A stretch of DNA of 64,000 nucleotides. It comes from Bodo saltans. Lineage: Eukaryota; Euglenozoa; Kinetoplastea; Eubodonida; Bodonidae. Position numbers and translations under genes: made by a program. The number at the start of each line of letters is the position of its first letter. The stretch's first letter is position 1. The stretch lies in the NCBI GenBank assembly GCA_001460835.1, contig CYKH01001464.1, forward strand, positions 27,830 to 91,829, read 5' to 3'. A model generated the notes under the pieces. The model was not told the origin of the DNA, ran no database searches, and saw only the letters and a list, made by a program, of their open reading frames with translations. Shown here piece by piece: positions 20,701-29,538 of this stretch.

Positions 20701-22319
20701 TTCCCCTGCAGGTGAATCTGTTCTCCCATTCCCGAGGTGTCTCGACGCGATCTATGATTGCGGTTCTGCAAGACAACCATGAGGTTGTCCTCGGCATCGG
20801 GTCCGTGCTGAATCACTGCAACACGCGGTCGTTGGTGCAGGCAGACTATTCAGTGGGCGTGTTGCCGTCACGGGAGGGCGCAGCGTTCTCCAAGCACAAC
20901 ACCCAAGTTGCAAAGGCAACACAACGGCGACTGCAAGACTTGACGAAGTGTTCTGCAGCGCAATCCCCACGAGGCAATTCGTTAAAGCAGAGCACAAAGA
21001 GGAAGAGTGTCGTCCATGTTCACGCCAACGACGATGATGACGTGATGAGTGCCTCCAGCAAAGAGGCAGATGCATTGCAGAACATTGTCGGCAACGTAGC
21101 CGACCTCCTTGGAACGGCGTGCTCGTTGGATGTCGGACGATGCCCGATGGTACTGCCGGTTCTTGTGCGGCTGATCCGTGAGTCTCGCGTGTTGCTCTCC
21201 GCGATGAGTAACTGCAATGAATTTATCTTACAAGCCAATGGATTCCTCGTGTCGCTCAACGTTCTGACGGTTTTCCTTGGGCTGCCCCTGTTCCTCTCCA
21301 CCGGCTCGATCCTGTTGATTCTCAATGTAGCCATCCCACTCCTAGGACTTGGTTGCCACCACAGTGTGGTGTTCGCAACCGACCCAATGAAGGTCAAGCA
21401 GGCGAAACAAAACTTTGACACCAGAATGGACATGTTGCTGCACGTCATGAAAGTGTTCTTGATGAGGTTCACACCGTCTGTTGTCGCAGGTGTGCTGTTC
21501 CCCTCAGTGCTTGTACGCCTGTGGTGTGTTGTCACGGAAATGTATGTTGACGTTGCCATGAATATGACAATGGTGTCAAGTACAAGGATCGACCCTTGGA
21601 AACTGTCTGCAGAAACATCAAACGAGGACGAAGCACAGTGCCTTGCGGATGTGAGATCCGTGACGTTCTTCGTGACTGTGTTGTGGCTAAGTGCTCATGC
21701 GCTGACTCATGTGAGCCGCCATCAATCAGTGGGGCTGGTGACTCAGGGCCTTTCACGGCGAGGAGGATCGTCTGCTGGGCGCCCTCGGTTTAATGTGCGC
21801 GACGCCAAGGCCTTCTTTGTCTACATGTTTGGTGCCGCTACGAGCTCCGTGCTGCTTCACCTGCTCACAGTGCACAATCCCCAATCCTACTCCAACAAAG
21901 TGTCAGCACCGGTGATTGTCTGGCTGCTCGTTGCCCTTTTCTTTCCAGTGGTATTGTTCCTACTGGATATCCCCATCAAGTCGTGGCGTGCCAAGCGGTA
22001 CTCCGATATGCAGAAGTTCCGCACCTTGTCCTACGGCACTCGACTTGGCATGCACTCCCCACGGGGCGACTACGAACCATCAGAGGAGGACGATAATGAT
22101 GCGGAACTTCCTTCTGCTGAGCACAATGCAACCAATGCAGATGGAACCAGTGCCACCGGCGTAGCAGTGCCGTCGGTCGAGCGTCGGACGCTGAGGCAAA
22201 GAACAAAAGAGTTCCTCTTCCGGTGGTGCTCCATCCTCCACGGGTCCTTGGAGAATCAATGCGTCTGTTGCGACCATGATGGAGGGCATCCTGCGCAGTA
22301 TTACGATATCTCCCTGTAA
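17703..22319 (+). CDS. TMEM94-like P-type ATPase-related membrane protein
   Basis: 1,538 residues from the first ATG (the frame is open back to 17640). Four hydrophobic segments fall in two pairs (residues about 88-133 and 385-450), a large cytoplasmic region follows, and about five or six segments lie in the last 370 residues, the TMEM94 layout. Near residue 540 the sequence LGTVTVIAELDSTGI matches the family's degenerate phosphorylation site, keeping Asp540 (DSTG for DKTG). Residues about 945-965 (GLETDWNCCISL) closely match TMEM94's GLETGWNCHISL. A later VLGIGSVLNHCN stands where P-type ATPases have GDGxND. TMEM94 is reported as an ER magnesium-transporting ATPase. Transport here is inferred, given the divergent core motifs. 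Confidence 0.85.
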   Translation: MKAATTTAPTNRSSPEPQHNSNSVSNHAPQSLCQTATHERRETYPIESAVVSRLRGFHAKQLKKAAGGKLPPGALQNIIRVVLLRQGIPTIGTFVLLLIGSILHSTNSSVYIVSTIVIFLLYSMYSFLQYELLRARATEMRARSLRVLEDVMNRWGSELLEYKTATEAAALAKHNALTTTPTTTTSPSVLGNDSNTLVVQSGNNSFVACDSNAWCNTTEMMPPPTPSGEDTDDQQLFPQCPPQHRKRSFMKLDAALLAARSMRLVAARTLCPNEGRTSGLMVIPKCLLLRGNITQRFDEYELQWETFREGGSRDLCKLLDCLRVIFDRDAVMLKALGNVARPPRLPNLRIAALLEEEVETTDESDGERETRSVIGGRSTTSMPNRMEYFVMRLMTLSWAACLVLLAVVGLFRALLAEGNHSIAYECIVQPVVVVLGFLPLNGFLVNRLLYLVNNARVHIYATTLLAIRAPTNNAPNSGRSSNNASVDYDSIKLERPPISRLIETGWNVIRYPGQRSDLPVYLARSAVETLGTVTVIAELDSTGIITDMVPLPVSLLVIKENAGANSSSSSSDEDERLFLTQKSLEATRLRKREMRIQVRRKRFQEERFTELKLSPSSEPNLAVAFSEPDESRMNAASINPVSLCALLHAFAPPPVETFVWSEGLHFVDRARSWSQNLLWIAKASSFHESAVRNFHIFARIFSVHSSKCAEVDSVAARYPEQSCSIVCRDTQGQVHVFMMGTTKTVVDACSSYWTGKETEEFDDHEKAEVRFFAEKQWGTAQGMDAVAVSHRVLPDRYQRFLTTLEEGSRLLGRPLERYFVNGVQVRSNESVTAAAAERPSSAGLARKRSAGDFLDDSFLLLDRLSRPPRLRKVLSHGDMPQFHGGPLEHDSTLSADTFVPFMTSTNHTLLGLVALRDSIRPLVQSAISALDDAGIRFMHFGSGSEQRTKAFGDRIGLETDWNCCISLKAESVALDPHSIRAQLPFGIPSIRKHIIYVDPIPLQVNLFSHSRGVSTRSMIAVLQDNHEVVLGIGSVLNHCNTRSLVQADYSVGVLPSREGAAFSKHNTQVAKATQRRLQDLTKCSAAQSPRGNSLKQSTKRKSVVHVHANDDDDVMSASSKEADALQNIVGNVADLLGTACSLDVGRCPMVLPVLVRLIRESRVLLSAMSNCNEFILQANGFLVSLNVLTVFLGLPLFLSTGSILLILNVAIPLLGLGCHHSVVFATDPMKVKQAKQNFDTRMDMLLHVMKVFLMRFTPSVVAGVLFPSVLVRLWCVVTEMYVDVAMNMTMVSSTRIDPWKLSAETSNEDEAQCLADVRSVTFFVTVLWLSAHALTHVSRHQSVGLVTQGLSRRGGSSAGRPRFNVRDAKAFFVYMFGAATSSVLLHLLTVHNPQSYSNKVSAPVIVWLLVALFFPVVLFLLDIPIKSWRAKRYSDMQKFRTLSYGTRLGMHSPRGDYEPSEEDDNDAELPSAEHNATNADGTSATGVAVPSVERRTLRQRTKEFLFRWCSILHGSLENQCVCCDHDGGHPAQYYDISL

Positions 22320-22420
22320 CACACAACGTGAAATCCAGTCACGAAAGTAACTTGTTGTACGATTACGGTTACGCAAAGTTTGTGGAATATTAACCACGAA
22401 GAGACATTACTATGCATTAC

Positions 22421-22453
22421 TCTCGTTTGCTCTTATGTATCGCCGCAACACAG
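22421..22453 (+). promoter_or_regulatory. Predicted spliced-leader acceptor for the gene at 22466
   Basis: A CT-rich tract is followed by ACACAG with AG at 22452-22453, 12 bases before the ATG at 22466. The spacer is only 146 bases, so this is the only good acceptor for the gene. Confidence 0.55.
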
Positions 22454-22465
22454 TGTTAGAAATCA

Positions 22466-25400
22466 ATGTCCTTGTCATCCGATGAAATCGCAACGGAGCG
22501 CAAGAAACTCGTCGCCTTTCTTACCAAGTACGATGCCGCCAAGATCAGTCTGACGGATGAATTGTTAAAGAAATTTGCTGCTGAGGGGAAGCCTGGGATC
22601 ACAAAAATGTGGCAGTCGTTGATCAAACGGTACAACGTGCAAGCTCCAGGAGCTGCTGCTGGTGCCGCGCCAGTTGCATCCCCACTGGGACCCGCTGGTA
22701 GTGCCTCCCCAAAAACTCCAGCGCCTGCCGCTGCGTCTCCAAAAACGCCAGCCCCGAAGAAAAGTGCGTCTGCGGCAAAAGATGCGAGTCCCAAGAAAGC
22801 AGCGGAGAAGGAACCAGCTGCGGAAAAGGAGAAGGCATCGCCAGCACGCAAACCATCCATGAAGAAGTCGGCCCCGCAAGCAGCACCAGCACAACAAACA
22901 GCAGCGGCTCCCTCCTCCACTTCAAACTCACCTGACGTTGCGGCTGATCAGCGTGTGCGTCTCATGCGCTACTTCGGGAAGCACATGCCCGACAAGGTTG
23001 GCCAAGTGGATGCTATTGTCGCCAAAATGGTGGCCACAGATAAGAACGGAGAGGCGTGGGCGAACATGTGGAAGGCGTTTACGTCTCGTTTTGGCCCAGA
23101 GGACCCGCCACCCACGGTTGGAAAACAGCAACCACCGCAGAGGGACGTGTCCGAGACAAGTAGTGCAGCCGAGGAATCCATGTCTTCCCCTCCACCACAA
23201 TCCGCTGGTAGTAAATTTGCAGGCCTTCATCGCCCGAAGCCGATCAATCCTCCTACAAGCAACGATCCTTCAGAATCTGGTGTCACGTCTAGCAGTGTGT
23301 TTAGCCCGACAAGGATCGACAATGACCTCGCAGGTGAGGGGAGTATTTCCATCAAGAAGGACGCATCCCAGCGGAAAGCAGCTGCGGAGGCAGTCAAGCA
23401 AGAGTGGGTGCAGCGTATTTCTAGGTTCCTTGCTCACTACGATGCTCCAAAAACAGACGAGGAAATTCTTGCTGCTGTGAATGGAGCAGATTCGACCTCC
23501 GAAGGCATGCAAGAAATGTGGGAGACGCTGCTAGAACATTACGGGCCAGAACCACCACAGCCACTCTCTTCAATGATGAGGGTCATGGACGCAGAACAGA
23601 AGCGCAAAACACCTCAGCAAGCTGCGCAATCTCTTATCTTCGGAGAAGTCAGTAACACAACAAAAGCACCGCAGGCAAAATCATCAGCATTACCACCAGC
23701 CCAAGCGAATAGGGACATTGCACCATCCCAAAAGCAAAGTATCGGTCTTAATAGTAGTAGTTTCAACGATGGGATGCCGGTGGGAGCCGCCTTGCCTCTT
23801 TCGAACGCAGCGAGTCAATCCAATGCAGCAAAGAAGAAGGCATGGTACTTAGACGATGAAGAAACAGGTGGTGTCAGTGCTAGTACCCGAGGTGGCCGTG
23901 GTGGGGCCAACAGATCAAACACATTTCGAGATGCGGCTCAGTCAGGAAATTTAGCTTTTCATGATAGTCCCTTCGGCCACAACAACAATCAAGACGATGT
24001 GAACCGAGTCCCACCCAACGCGTTGGTGATTTACGGTGTGTTGCGGCTGATTGGCGTTCAATACGACCTTTACGCTCGTGCCACCGGGCCTGCTCAGCAT
24101 CAGTTCGTTCGGGCCTTGGAGCAAGAAATATCGTTTAACATTGACTGCGATCCAAGTGCAGTCACAGTACGGCGAATGATCCCCAATGTTGCCATTGATT
24201 TTAAGATCGACCTCACTGATTCCGTCAGCGCAGGAACGACGGACAGACGGACCGCACAGCGTATCGGAGATATCCTAGTGAACAGAGTATTGAACGGAAC
24301 CTTTACCCTTCGCCTCATTCGTGACAGCTATCGCCGTGACTTGGGTGGTATCCCCACAGACCTCTTCACACAAAGCTGTGCAGTGTTTGGCAGTGAGGCA
24401 CAACAATACTACACACTTGTCCCTGATGAAGACAACGGTCCTGCGCCACCAGTGGCGTTGCACAGCAATGACATGGAAGCTGCCGTGGCTGGCGGGTACA
24501 CAACTGCCACGGACTCTAGGAACTACGCCGCGGTAGCAGCAGCACCGATGTCACGGACGATGAAGCGTGACGACGTATTCGGTACCTCCCCATCTCCTCA
24601 TCGCTCTGGGCAGCGAGGTGGTGGTGCCCAACCCCGCACGTTAGATGCGTCCATTGAGCAGTGGACCAACAGACTCCACAACATCGCTGAACAAGACCGA
24701 GCTGGCCTTGGCGGTTGGAACGGAGCAAATGATTTCACAGAGCGTTGGCTTGCTGGAGTTCGTCCTCCGCCCGGGGGCACTGCCGCTGATTCCCTTCCGC
24801 AACGCCTCACCTCACACGTCCAGCCATTGGGCGGCAACGGGAACAGAGGAGGTGACTTTGGGGCACGCATGTGGGACGACACCGCATCTGAATTAGCAGA
24901 TTACCAAAGACGAGAAGAAACTGCTCAGTACGACCTCCAAAAGCCAGAGGCCATCAACGGCGCTATGTCATGGAATAGAATACTCTCTGGCTTTGAAGAT
25001 CCGGCGACTGCTGCATCACGCCGACCTGTTGGCCTTCAGCACGTTGCGTACAACCCACGAGTCCACACAGGTATGGCAGGCGTGTTGAATGACTACAGTC
25101 CATTGCCCAAGGCTCGTGGTGGAGTGCCGCCCTCTCAAATGGATCTGCAAGGACTTCAGCGCTTAAAGACGGTGGGCCTACGCTCTGGTGGTGGTGGTGG
25201 TGGTCCAGTATTCGGTGGAGGTGCAGGAAGGCAGACATCGTCGTCACCAACACGAGCTGGTGGTCCGTTTAGCCCAGGATATCGCGGCAAGTATGAGAGA
25301 GGGAACAGCTCCTCTCCTACCAGCCGCAGCCATTTGTACCGCTCTCCTATCGCGGGTGGAGGCGCAGGGGGCCGAGTGAACCCCAGCAGGTCACCACCTA

Positions 25401-25795
25401 GGCAAGGACAGGGACGTGTCGTGTCCGGGCCTAGGAGTCTCGTCGAACCCCCCGTGGCATCGTCTTCGTACAATGATATCGGTGCTGGTGCTCGCCACAG
25501 CGCATCCTCGTATCAGGGGTTCGGGCACAGCAACCCATCCGTCCGCGCAGAGATGGAGCGCCGATTTGACGGTACCCCACAGTACTCCTCCTCGTACGGA
25601 GGCGAGACGTACATGGAACGGGAGGGCCGACGTGCGCGTGCATTCACAGATGCTCGCTTGCCTGCTGGCGGCATCGGTGGCTATGCTCAACAACACACCT
25701 CTTATGGAAGTACGCAGCATCATAGTCCAAATGGGAACGTATGGCCCGTCGATGGTTTCTCTCGCGAGTTCAACTCCATTGTCCGCTCGATGTAG
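22466..25795 (+). CDS. Kinetoplastid-type protein with three KYGPEP-like helical modules
   Basis: 1,109 residues. Three diverged copies of a roughly 50-residue helical module occur at about 9-61, 161-215 and 313-365. Each has the pattern (R/K)-x-x-x-F-L-x-x-Y-D, then a variable helix, then M-W-x-x-L...(R/H)(Y/F)-G-P-E-x-P; the first ends in RYN. Similar short modules ending in YGPEP occur in kinetoplastid cytoskeletal proteins, as far as I recall. Residues about 511-650 form an independent alpha/beta domain beginning ALVIYGVLRLIG. It loosely resembles the conserved domain of flagellum attachment zone proteins (weak inference). Linkers are Ala/Pro/Lys-rich, and the C-terminal 250 residues are Gly/Arg/Ser-rich, including a run of Gly codons near 25187. 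No membrane segment. Probably cytoskeletal; molecular role unknown. Confidence 0.8.
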   Translation: MSLSSDEIATERKKLVAFLTKYDAAKISLTDELLKKFAAEGKPGITKMWQSLIKRYNVQAPGAAAGAAPVASPLGPAGSASPKTPAPAAASPKTPAPKKSASAAKDASPKKAAEKEPAAEKEKASPARKPSMKKSAPQAAPAQQTAAAPSSTSNSPDVAADQRVRLMRYFGKHMPDKVGQVDAIVAKMVATDKNGEAWANMWKAFTSRFGPEDPPPTVGKQQPPQRDVSETSSAAEESMSSPPPQSAGSKFAGLHRPKPINPPTSNDPSESGVTSSSVFSPTRIDNDLAGEGSISIKKDASQRKAAAEAVKQEWVQRISRFLAHYDAPKTDEEILAAVNGADSTSEGMQEMWETLLEHYGPEPPQPLSSMMRVMDAEQKRKTPQQAAQSLIFGEVSNTTKAPQAKSSALPPAQANRDIAPSQKQSIGLNSSSFNDGMPVGAALPLSNAASQSNAAKKKAWYLDDEETGGVSASTRGGRGGANRSNTFRDAAQSGNLAFHDSPFGHNNNQDDVNRVPPNALVIYGVLRLIGVQYDLYARATGPAQHQFVRALEQEISFNIDCDPSAVTVRRMIPNVAIDFKIDLTDSVSAGTTDRRTAQRIGDILVNRVLNGTFTLRLIRDSYRRDLGGIPTDLFTQSCAVFGSEAQQYYTLVPDEDNGPAPPVALHSNDMEAAVAGGYTTATDSRNYAAVAAAPMSRTMKRDDVFGTSPSPHRSGQRGGGAQPRTLDASIEQWTNRLHNIAEQDRAGLGGWNGANDFTERWLAGVRPPPGGTAADSLPQRLTSHVQPLGGNGNRGGDFGARMWDDTASELADYQRREETAQYDLQKPEAINGAMSWNRILSGFEDPATAASRRPVGLQHVAYNPRVHTGMAGVLNDYSPLPKARGGVPPSQMDLQGLQRLKTVGLRSGGGGGGPVFGGGAGRQTSSSPTRAGGPFSPGYRGKYERGNSSSPTSRSHLYRSPIAGGGAGGRVNPSRSPPRQGQGRVVSGPRSLVEPPVASSSYNDIGAGARHSASSYQGFGHSNPSVRAEMERRFDGTPQYSSSYGGETYMEREGRRARAFTDARLPAGGIGGYAQQHTSYGSTQHHSPNGNVWPVDGFSREFNSIVRSM

Positions 25796-26575
25796 ACTGG
25801 GGAGAAGTTGATTTGTCGCCAAGCAGAAATCGAGTGACGAGAACTGCTGCGTGCTGACTACATTTCCTGCATGCCCATTGATAGATTTTACTTAACGACA
25901 AGAAAGTATCGTATTAAATCCCCCCTCCAAGACCACCCCCAACCCCTAGTGTGTTAACGCCCCAAGACGTTTTGTGCCGCAAGAGTCTCTTCTCATCAAG
26001 AGCCTCATGAAAAAAATGCTGAACTTTCTTTTTGAATTGCGCGTTGAAATTAGTCGCGCTCCACTTTTTTATGTGGTGGATGTGTGGCCCTCTGGCGGAA
26101 CCTATGGTAATGCTGATGATTTTGCGCGTGATCTCTGCTCCGTTGTTATTGTACGATCTGCGTTGGTGCCTTTTGACATTTCAGCGTTGTGTAACGGCCC
26201 CGTTCCTTCGATGGTGCCTCTGGATGACACAGCCGTCATTTTTTTGCTGCCGTCGCAATCTGTTCAATACGGATGCTTTTCCCCTGTTGTTGTTTTCTAT
26301 TATCGCCTAGCTACCTGTTTCGTTTCATTTGTGTGCTTCGTTGAATTGCGGTATGACTTCTTCTTCCCCACTCTGTCGCTACTGGAACACATACTCCGTC
26401 ACACTTCCAACACACCACCGCACAACACACCGCCGCTTTTGTACGCTGTTTGCTCACGATATTTGCTTGCCACATACGTTGTTGTTGGCCAGGAATCACT
26501 CTTTTAACCCTCCTCGTGTTTTTTTTTCTCGTTACTCACTGAGCTAAACGCGGAATTGTCGTAGCTACCAAAGAG
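25796..26575 (+). other. Longest intergenic spacer; pyrimidine-rich, no supported gene
   Basis: 780 bases. An open frame from an ATG at 26007 to 26507 would encode a hydrophobic, Phe/Val/Leu-rich 166-residue protein, but its composition follows the T/C-rich DNA, and I see no domain or good splice signal in front of it, so I do not call it. The 3' end holds the acceptor for the next gene. C-rich tracts at about 25920-25945 may mark the end of the upstream mRNA. Confidence 0.55.
26519..26543 (+). promoter_or_regulatory. Predicted spliced-leader acceptor for the TTC27-like gene
   Basis: A T-rich tract (about 26518-26530) is followed by AG at 26542-26543, 33 bases before the ATG at 26576. Confidence 0.6.
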
Positions 26576-28420
26576 ATGTCAATGGAGGTTCCTGCACTGC
26601 TGCTTCAAGCACCGGTGGTCATGATTCCTGTTACTGAGGATGGCTCTTCGTTGTTGGAGTTTAACATGGAACGTAATGCAACTGTCTTGGCGTCGTATCA
26701 AACTGCCGTCAACGAATTCTTGCGCAGCAACGACCTGTTGAGTAATTTGTCTGCTGTTGTCCCAGTGGTGGACTATGCTCTGCGCGTATTTCACTCCGAG
26801 AACGTGACTGGAGAACTTGGCGATGCCGAGGCGGAGGAGTTGCTCCCCCTCACTTCTCGATTCCACTTTGGTGCAGAGGAGGAGCACCGCTTTGTGCAAC
26901 GCCTGCTCACCCAAGATGGAGAGATGCCAAGTCCATGCGTCAAGTATCCTGCGCTGTTGTTGCTGTGTATGGCGTTGACCAACGGAACAGCAGAAGATGG
27001 TTCTCGGCTGTTCCCGTACCACTCCATGTGGTGCCTTCGTGTCATTTTCCGCCACCAACTGTGCCTCCTGCATCGCTCTCACTCGCTGTTTGAGCAGCTT
27101 GCCACATGCATCGAAGCCATCGAGGCGCACCCCGAGACCATCGCGACGCCAGAGTATTTGGTGGAGATTGGTCACGTTCAGAATTACTTTCACCGCCGCG
27201 ATCTTGCCGCGAAGAACTGGCGCCGTGCTCTGGAGATTACGAAGCTCCACATGGAAGAGGCATCCATGGTTGGAGTTCGTACTCGTTGGCAGCAGCACAA
27301 CATCATTCAATCTGTGCTCGAGGCCGCCAGTGAGCGCTCTCCCTCCCCACTTGCTGAAGGAAGTTCAGGGCAACCGACAACCATCGGAGGCGAAGTGGCA
27401 GGTCATGACTTATTCGACCGCCCCAGAGAAAAAATGGCGGACAAGGAGGGTAACGTCACTGAGGAAGACAAGGAGTATCGAGTCAAAGCACTCACTGCAG
27501 TGGACAAGGCCATTATTCTTGCGCTTTGCTCCAACATTAAGAATGAGAACCCTCATCACGGCTTAACCACTCATCACATTCAGACCTACGCGGAACGATT
27601 ACTGATCGACTCTGCCGTATCTCCTTTTATGATCCGCAGTCAGATGCTACTGCTTCGAGCTCGGCTGGAGTATGGCCGTCCTCGCGTTGCACAACGTGCC
27701 TTTATGCAACTGCAGGAGCTTGTGGACCAGTTCTTTGCGCGCCGTAATCCAGAGCTGAACACGTTCTTCCGCAGCGACAGCAAATACTTCTACCTGACCT
27801 CCTTTCCTGCCGTGTGGGACTTGCGTTCGGAGTTCGGTGTCACGTGCATGGAGGAGGGCCTTCATAAAACTGCGCTGGAGATGTTCGAGCAGGTTCAAGA
27901 TTGGGAGAAGATCATTGCATGCTGCAAACAACTTGACAAACGCCGAAAGGCGGAGAACCTTGCCCGCGATCTGCTCGAGAAGGACCCACTTAACCCATTG
28001 TTATGGGTTGCTTTGGGTGAGGCAACACGCGAGGACGAGTACCTGTGGAAGGCTTGGGAACTCTCCAAGCACAAGATGGCGGCACCGATGCGCGCCCTGG
28101 CTAAGCTTGCAGTAGAGCGTGAACACTATGAAAAGGCTGTGGAATACTTTGAGAATGCTGTGATCGTCAACCCCATCTTTGGTGGTGACTGGTTCACTTT
28201 AGGCTTCGCGACGATGCGCTTGAAGAATTACGAACGGAGTGGTGAGGCATTTACTCGTGTCTGCCAAATTGACCCCAATGATGCATTTGCGTGGAACAAT
28301 TTAGCGTCGGTGATGCTGCAGCAAGGAAAGGTGCGGCCTGCGTTTAACGCAATGAGCCAAGCCCTTCGCAACAATCGACGCAGTTGGCGCATGTGGCAGA
28401 ATTACAGTCGAGCTCCTTGA
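26576..28420 (+). CDS. TTC27: TTC27-like TPR protein, N-terminal part (frame broken at 3' end)
   Basis: 614 codons to a TGA at 28418-28420. The C-terminal 200 residues are tandem TPR helices (for example LAKLAVEREHYEKAVEYFENAV and WNNLASVMLQQGKVRPAFNAM), ending NRRSWRMWQNY. That closely matches the human TTC27 ending of this repeat (N-W-x-x-W-E-N-Y). The family continues here for another 100-plus residues, and the continuation is present in the next frame from 28407. One surplus base around 28404-28409 explains the break: skipping one base reads MWQNYVELLEVNECAYAL. TTC27 (yeast Emw1) is a conserved TPR protein linked to growth and RNA biogenesis; its precise role is unclear. This may be a sequencing error, a pseudogene or a programmed shift. 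Confidence 0.85.
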   Translation: MSMEVPALLLQAPVVMIPVTEDGSSLLEFNMERNATVLASYQTAVNEFLRSNDLLSNLSAVVPVVDYALRVFHSENVTGELGDAEAEELLPLTSRFHFGAEEEHRFVQRLLTQDGEMPSPCVKYPALLLLCMALTNGTAEDGSRLFPYHSMWCLRVIFRHQLCLLHRSHSLFEQLATCIEAIEAHPETIATPEYLVEIGHVQNYFHRRDLAAKNWRRALEITKLHMEEASMVGVRTRWQQHNIIQSVLEAASERSPSPLAEGSSGQPTTIGGEVAGHDLFDRPREKMADKEGNVTEEDKEYRVKALTAVDKAIILALCSNIKNENPHHGLTTHHIQTYAERLLIDSAVSPFMIRSQMLLLRARLEYGRPRVAQRAFMQLQELVDQFFARRNPELNTFFRSDSKYFYLTSFPAVWDLRSEFGVTCMEEGLHKTALEMFEQVQDWEKIIACCKQLDKRRKAENLARDLLEKDPLNPLLWVALGEATREDEYLWKAWELSKHKMAAPMRALAKLAVEREHYEKAVEYFENAVIVNPIFGGDWFTLGFATMRLKNYERSGEAFTRVCQIDPNDAFAWNNLASVMLQQGKVRPAFNAMSQALRNNRRSWRMWQNYSRAP

Positions 28421-29297
28421 AGTGAACGAATGTGCTTACGCTCTCCGCGTCGCGATGGAAATTGGTGGGCGAGAGCTGAGACTTGAGCCGTCCACGATGT
28501 TACGGTTTGTGGAGACTGCTCTTCGCTTTATGAAGAATGAGATCACGTCATCCGGCAACGTGCACGCGTCTGAGGTGGAAGTCCCTCACACTGCCCAGGC
28601 AACTGAGGACGAAGGTGATTTGGAGCTGACAGACTTAGTCCCCTTGGCGTTTGAAGTGGAGATGCCCGAAACGTTTTTCCCGGATAAAGAAGCAAACAAC
28701 AAGCGCGTCATCGAAGAGCGCCAGAAAGGGATTGTCTCCCGATACACCGACCGATTATTGGACCTCTTTGGCAAACTATTTGAGATGTTTGTCACCGATG
28801 CTGAACTTTACCACTGCGCCGCCATCCTGCACCGCTACGTTCACGGCCCGTTGGTGTCGTTCTGTTTCCGCGAAAAGGAACTGCGCTGCACAGAACAAGT
28901 AGAGCAGTGGAACCGTACCGAGGAGCTGCTGCAGCGTGTCCTTGACGTGCTACAGCGCATGCACGGTGACGTGGTGGACGCCGCCGCTGGACTGGTCGGC
29001 GTCCGAGGCGAGGCTGAGGCGCTTTCGACACAGGCGGCTGCGGACGCCGCGGAAGCAGCTGCCGACGCTGCCGCTACTGCCACTGCTGAAGGAAAGGAGG
29101 CGGAGGCTGCAACAGAAGTAGCGGTGCGTGCCCCCCAGCCTACAGTCTCCACCGCCTTGGCTGCGGCCAGAGCGTTGGAGCGACACATCGCTGGTGCGAT
29201 CGACACCTCTGCTGAGTACCTCGACCACTCAGAGGTGTACCGACAATTGATGATCCTCCAGAAGAAGGTGAAGGCACTTACGAAGAGCCTTGCATAG
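28407..29297 (+). CDS. TTC27: TTC27-like protein, C-terminal part in shifted frame
   Basis: An open frame of about 296 codons continuing the TTC27 homology of the upstream gene, shifted by one base. It opens with VELLEVNECAYALRVAMEI, a TPR-like helix continuing directly from WRMWQNY. The only good ATGs are internal (first at 28455), and there is no pyrimidine tract or splice site before it, so it is not an independent gene. The middle region of about 200-240 is an Ala/Glu-rich low-complexity insertion. The final 50 residues are helical and Lys-rich. Codon use is normal throughout, so the frame is under coding constraint despite the break. Confidence 0.8.
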   Translation, partial: VELLEVNECAYALRVAMEIGGRELRLEPSTMLRFVETALRFMKNEITSSGNVHASEVEVPHTAQATEDEGDLELTDLVPLAFEVEMPETFFPDKEANNKRVIEERQKGIVSRYTDRLLDLFGKLFEMFVTDAELYHCAAILHRYVHGPLVSFCFREKELRCTEQVEQWNRTEELLQRVLDVLQRMHGDVVDAAAGLVGVRGEAEALSTQAAADAAEAAADAAATATAEGKEAEAATEVAVRAPQPTVSTALAAARALERHIAGAIDTSAEYLDHSEVYRQLMILQKKVKALTKSLA

Positions 29298-29538
29298 GAG
29301 GCCACATGCTGAGAGCACACGTAGTGAGCACACCACACAGGGGATGCGCTACGCGGCTACAAAGAAAAGATATTGCAAGCTATTTACGATTAATTACTGT
29401 TCATTTTTGACGCTTAACAGTTAAACAGGAGTTTGAAAAGGTAGTCGCTTTACCGTACGTTGGTTGTTGTGATTGTAGAAACGAATTCTTTTTTTTTTCC
29501 AAGTGAGTGGGGGCATCACACATTTTGTATCTGCACAG

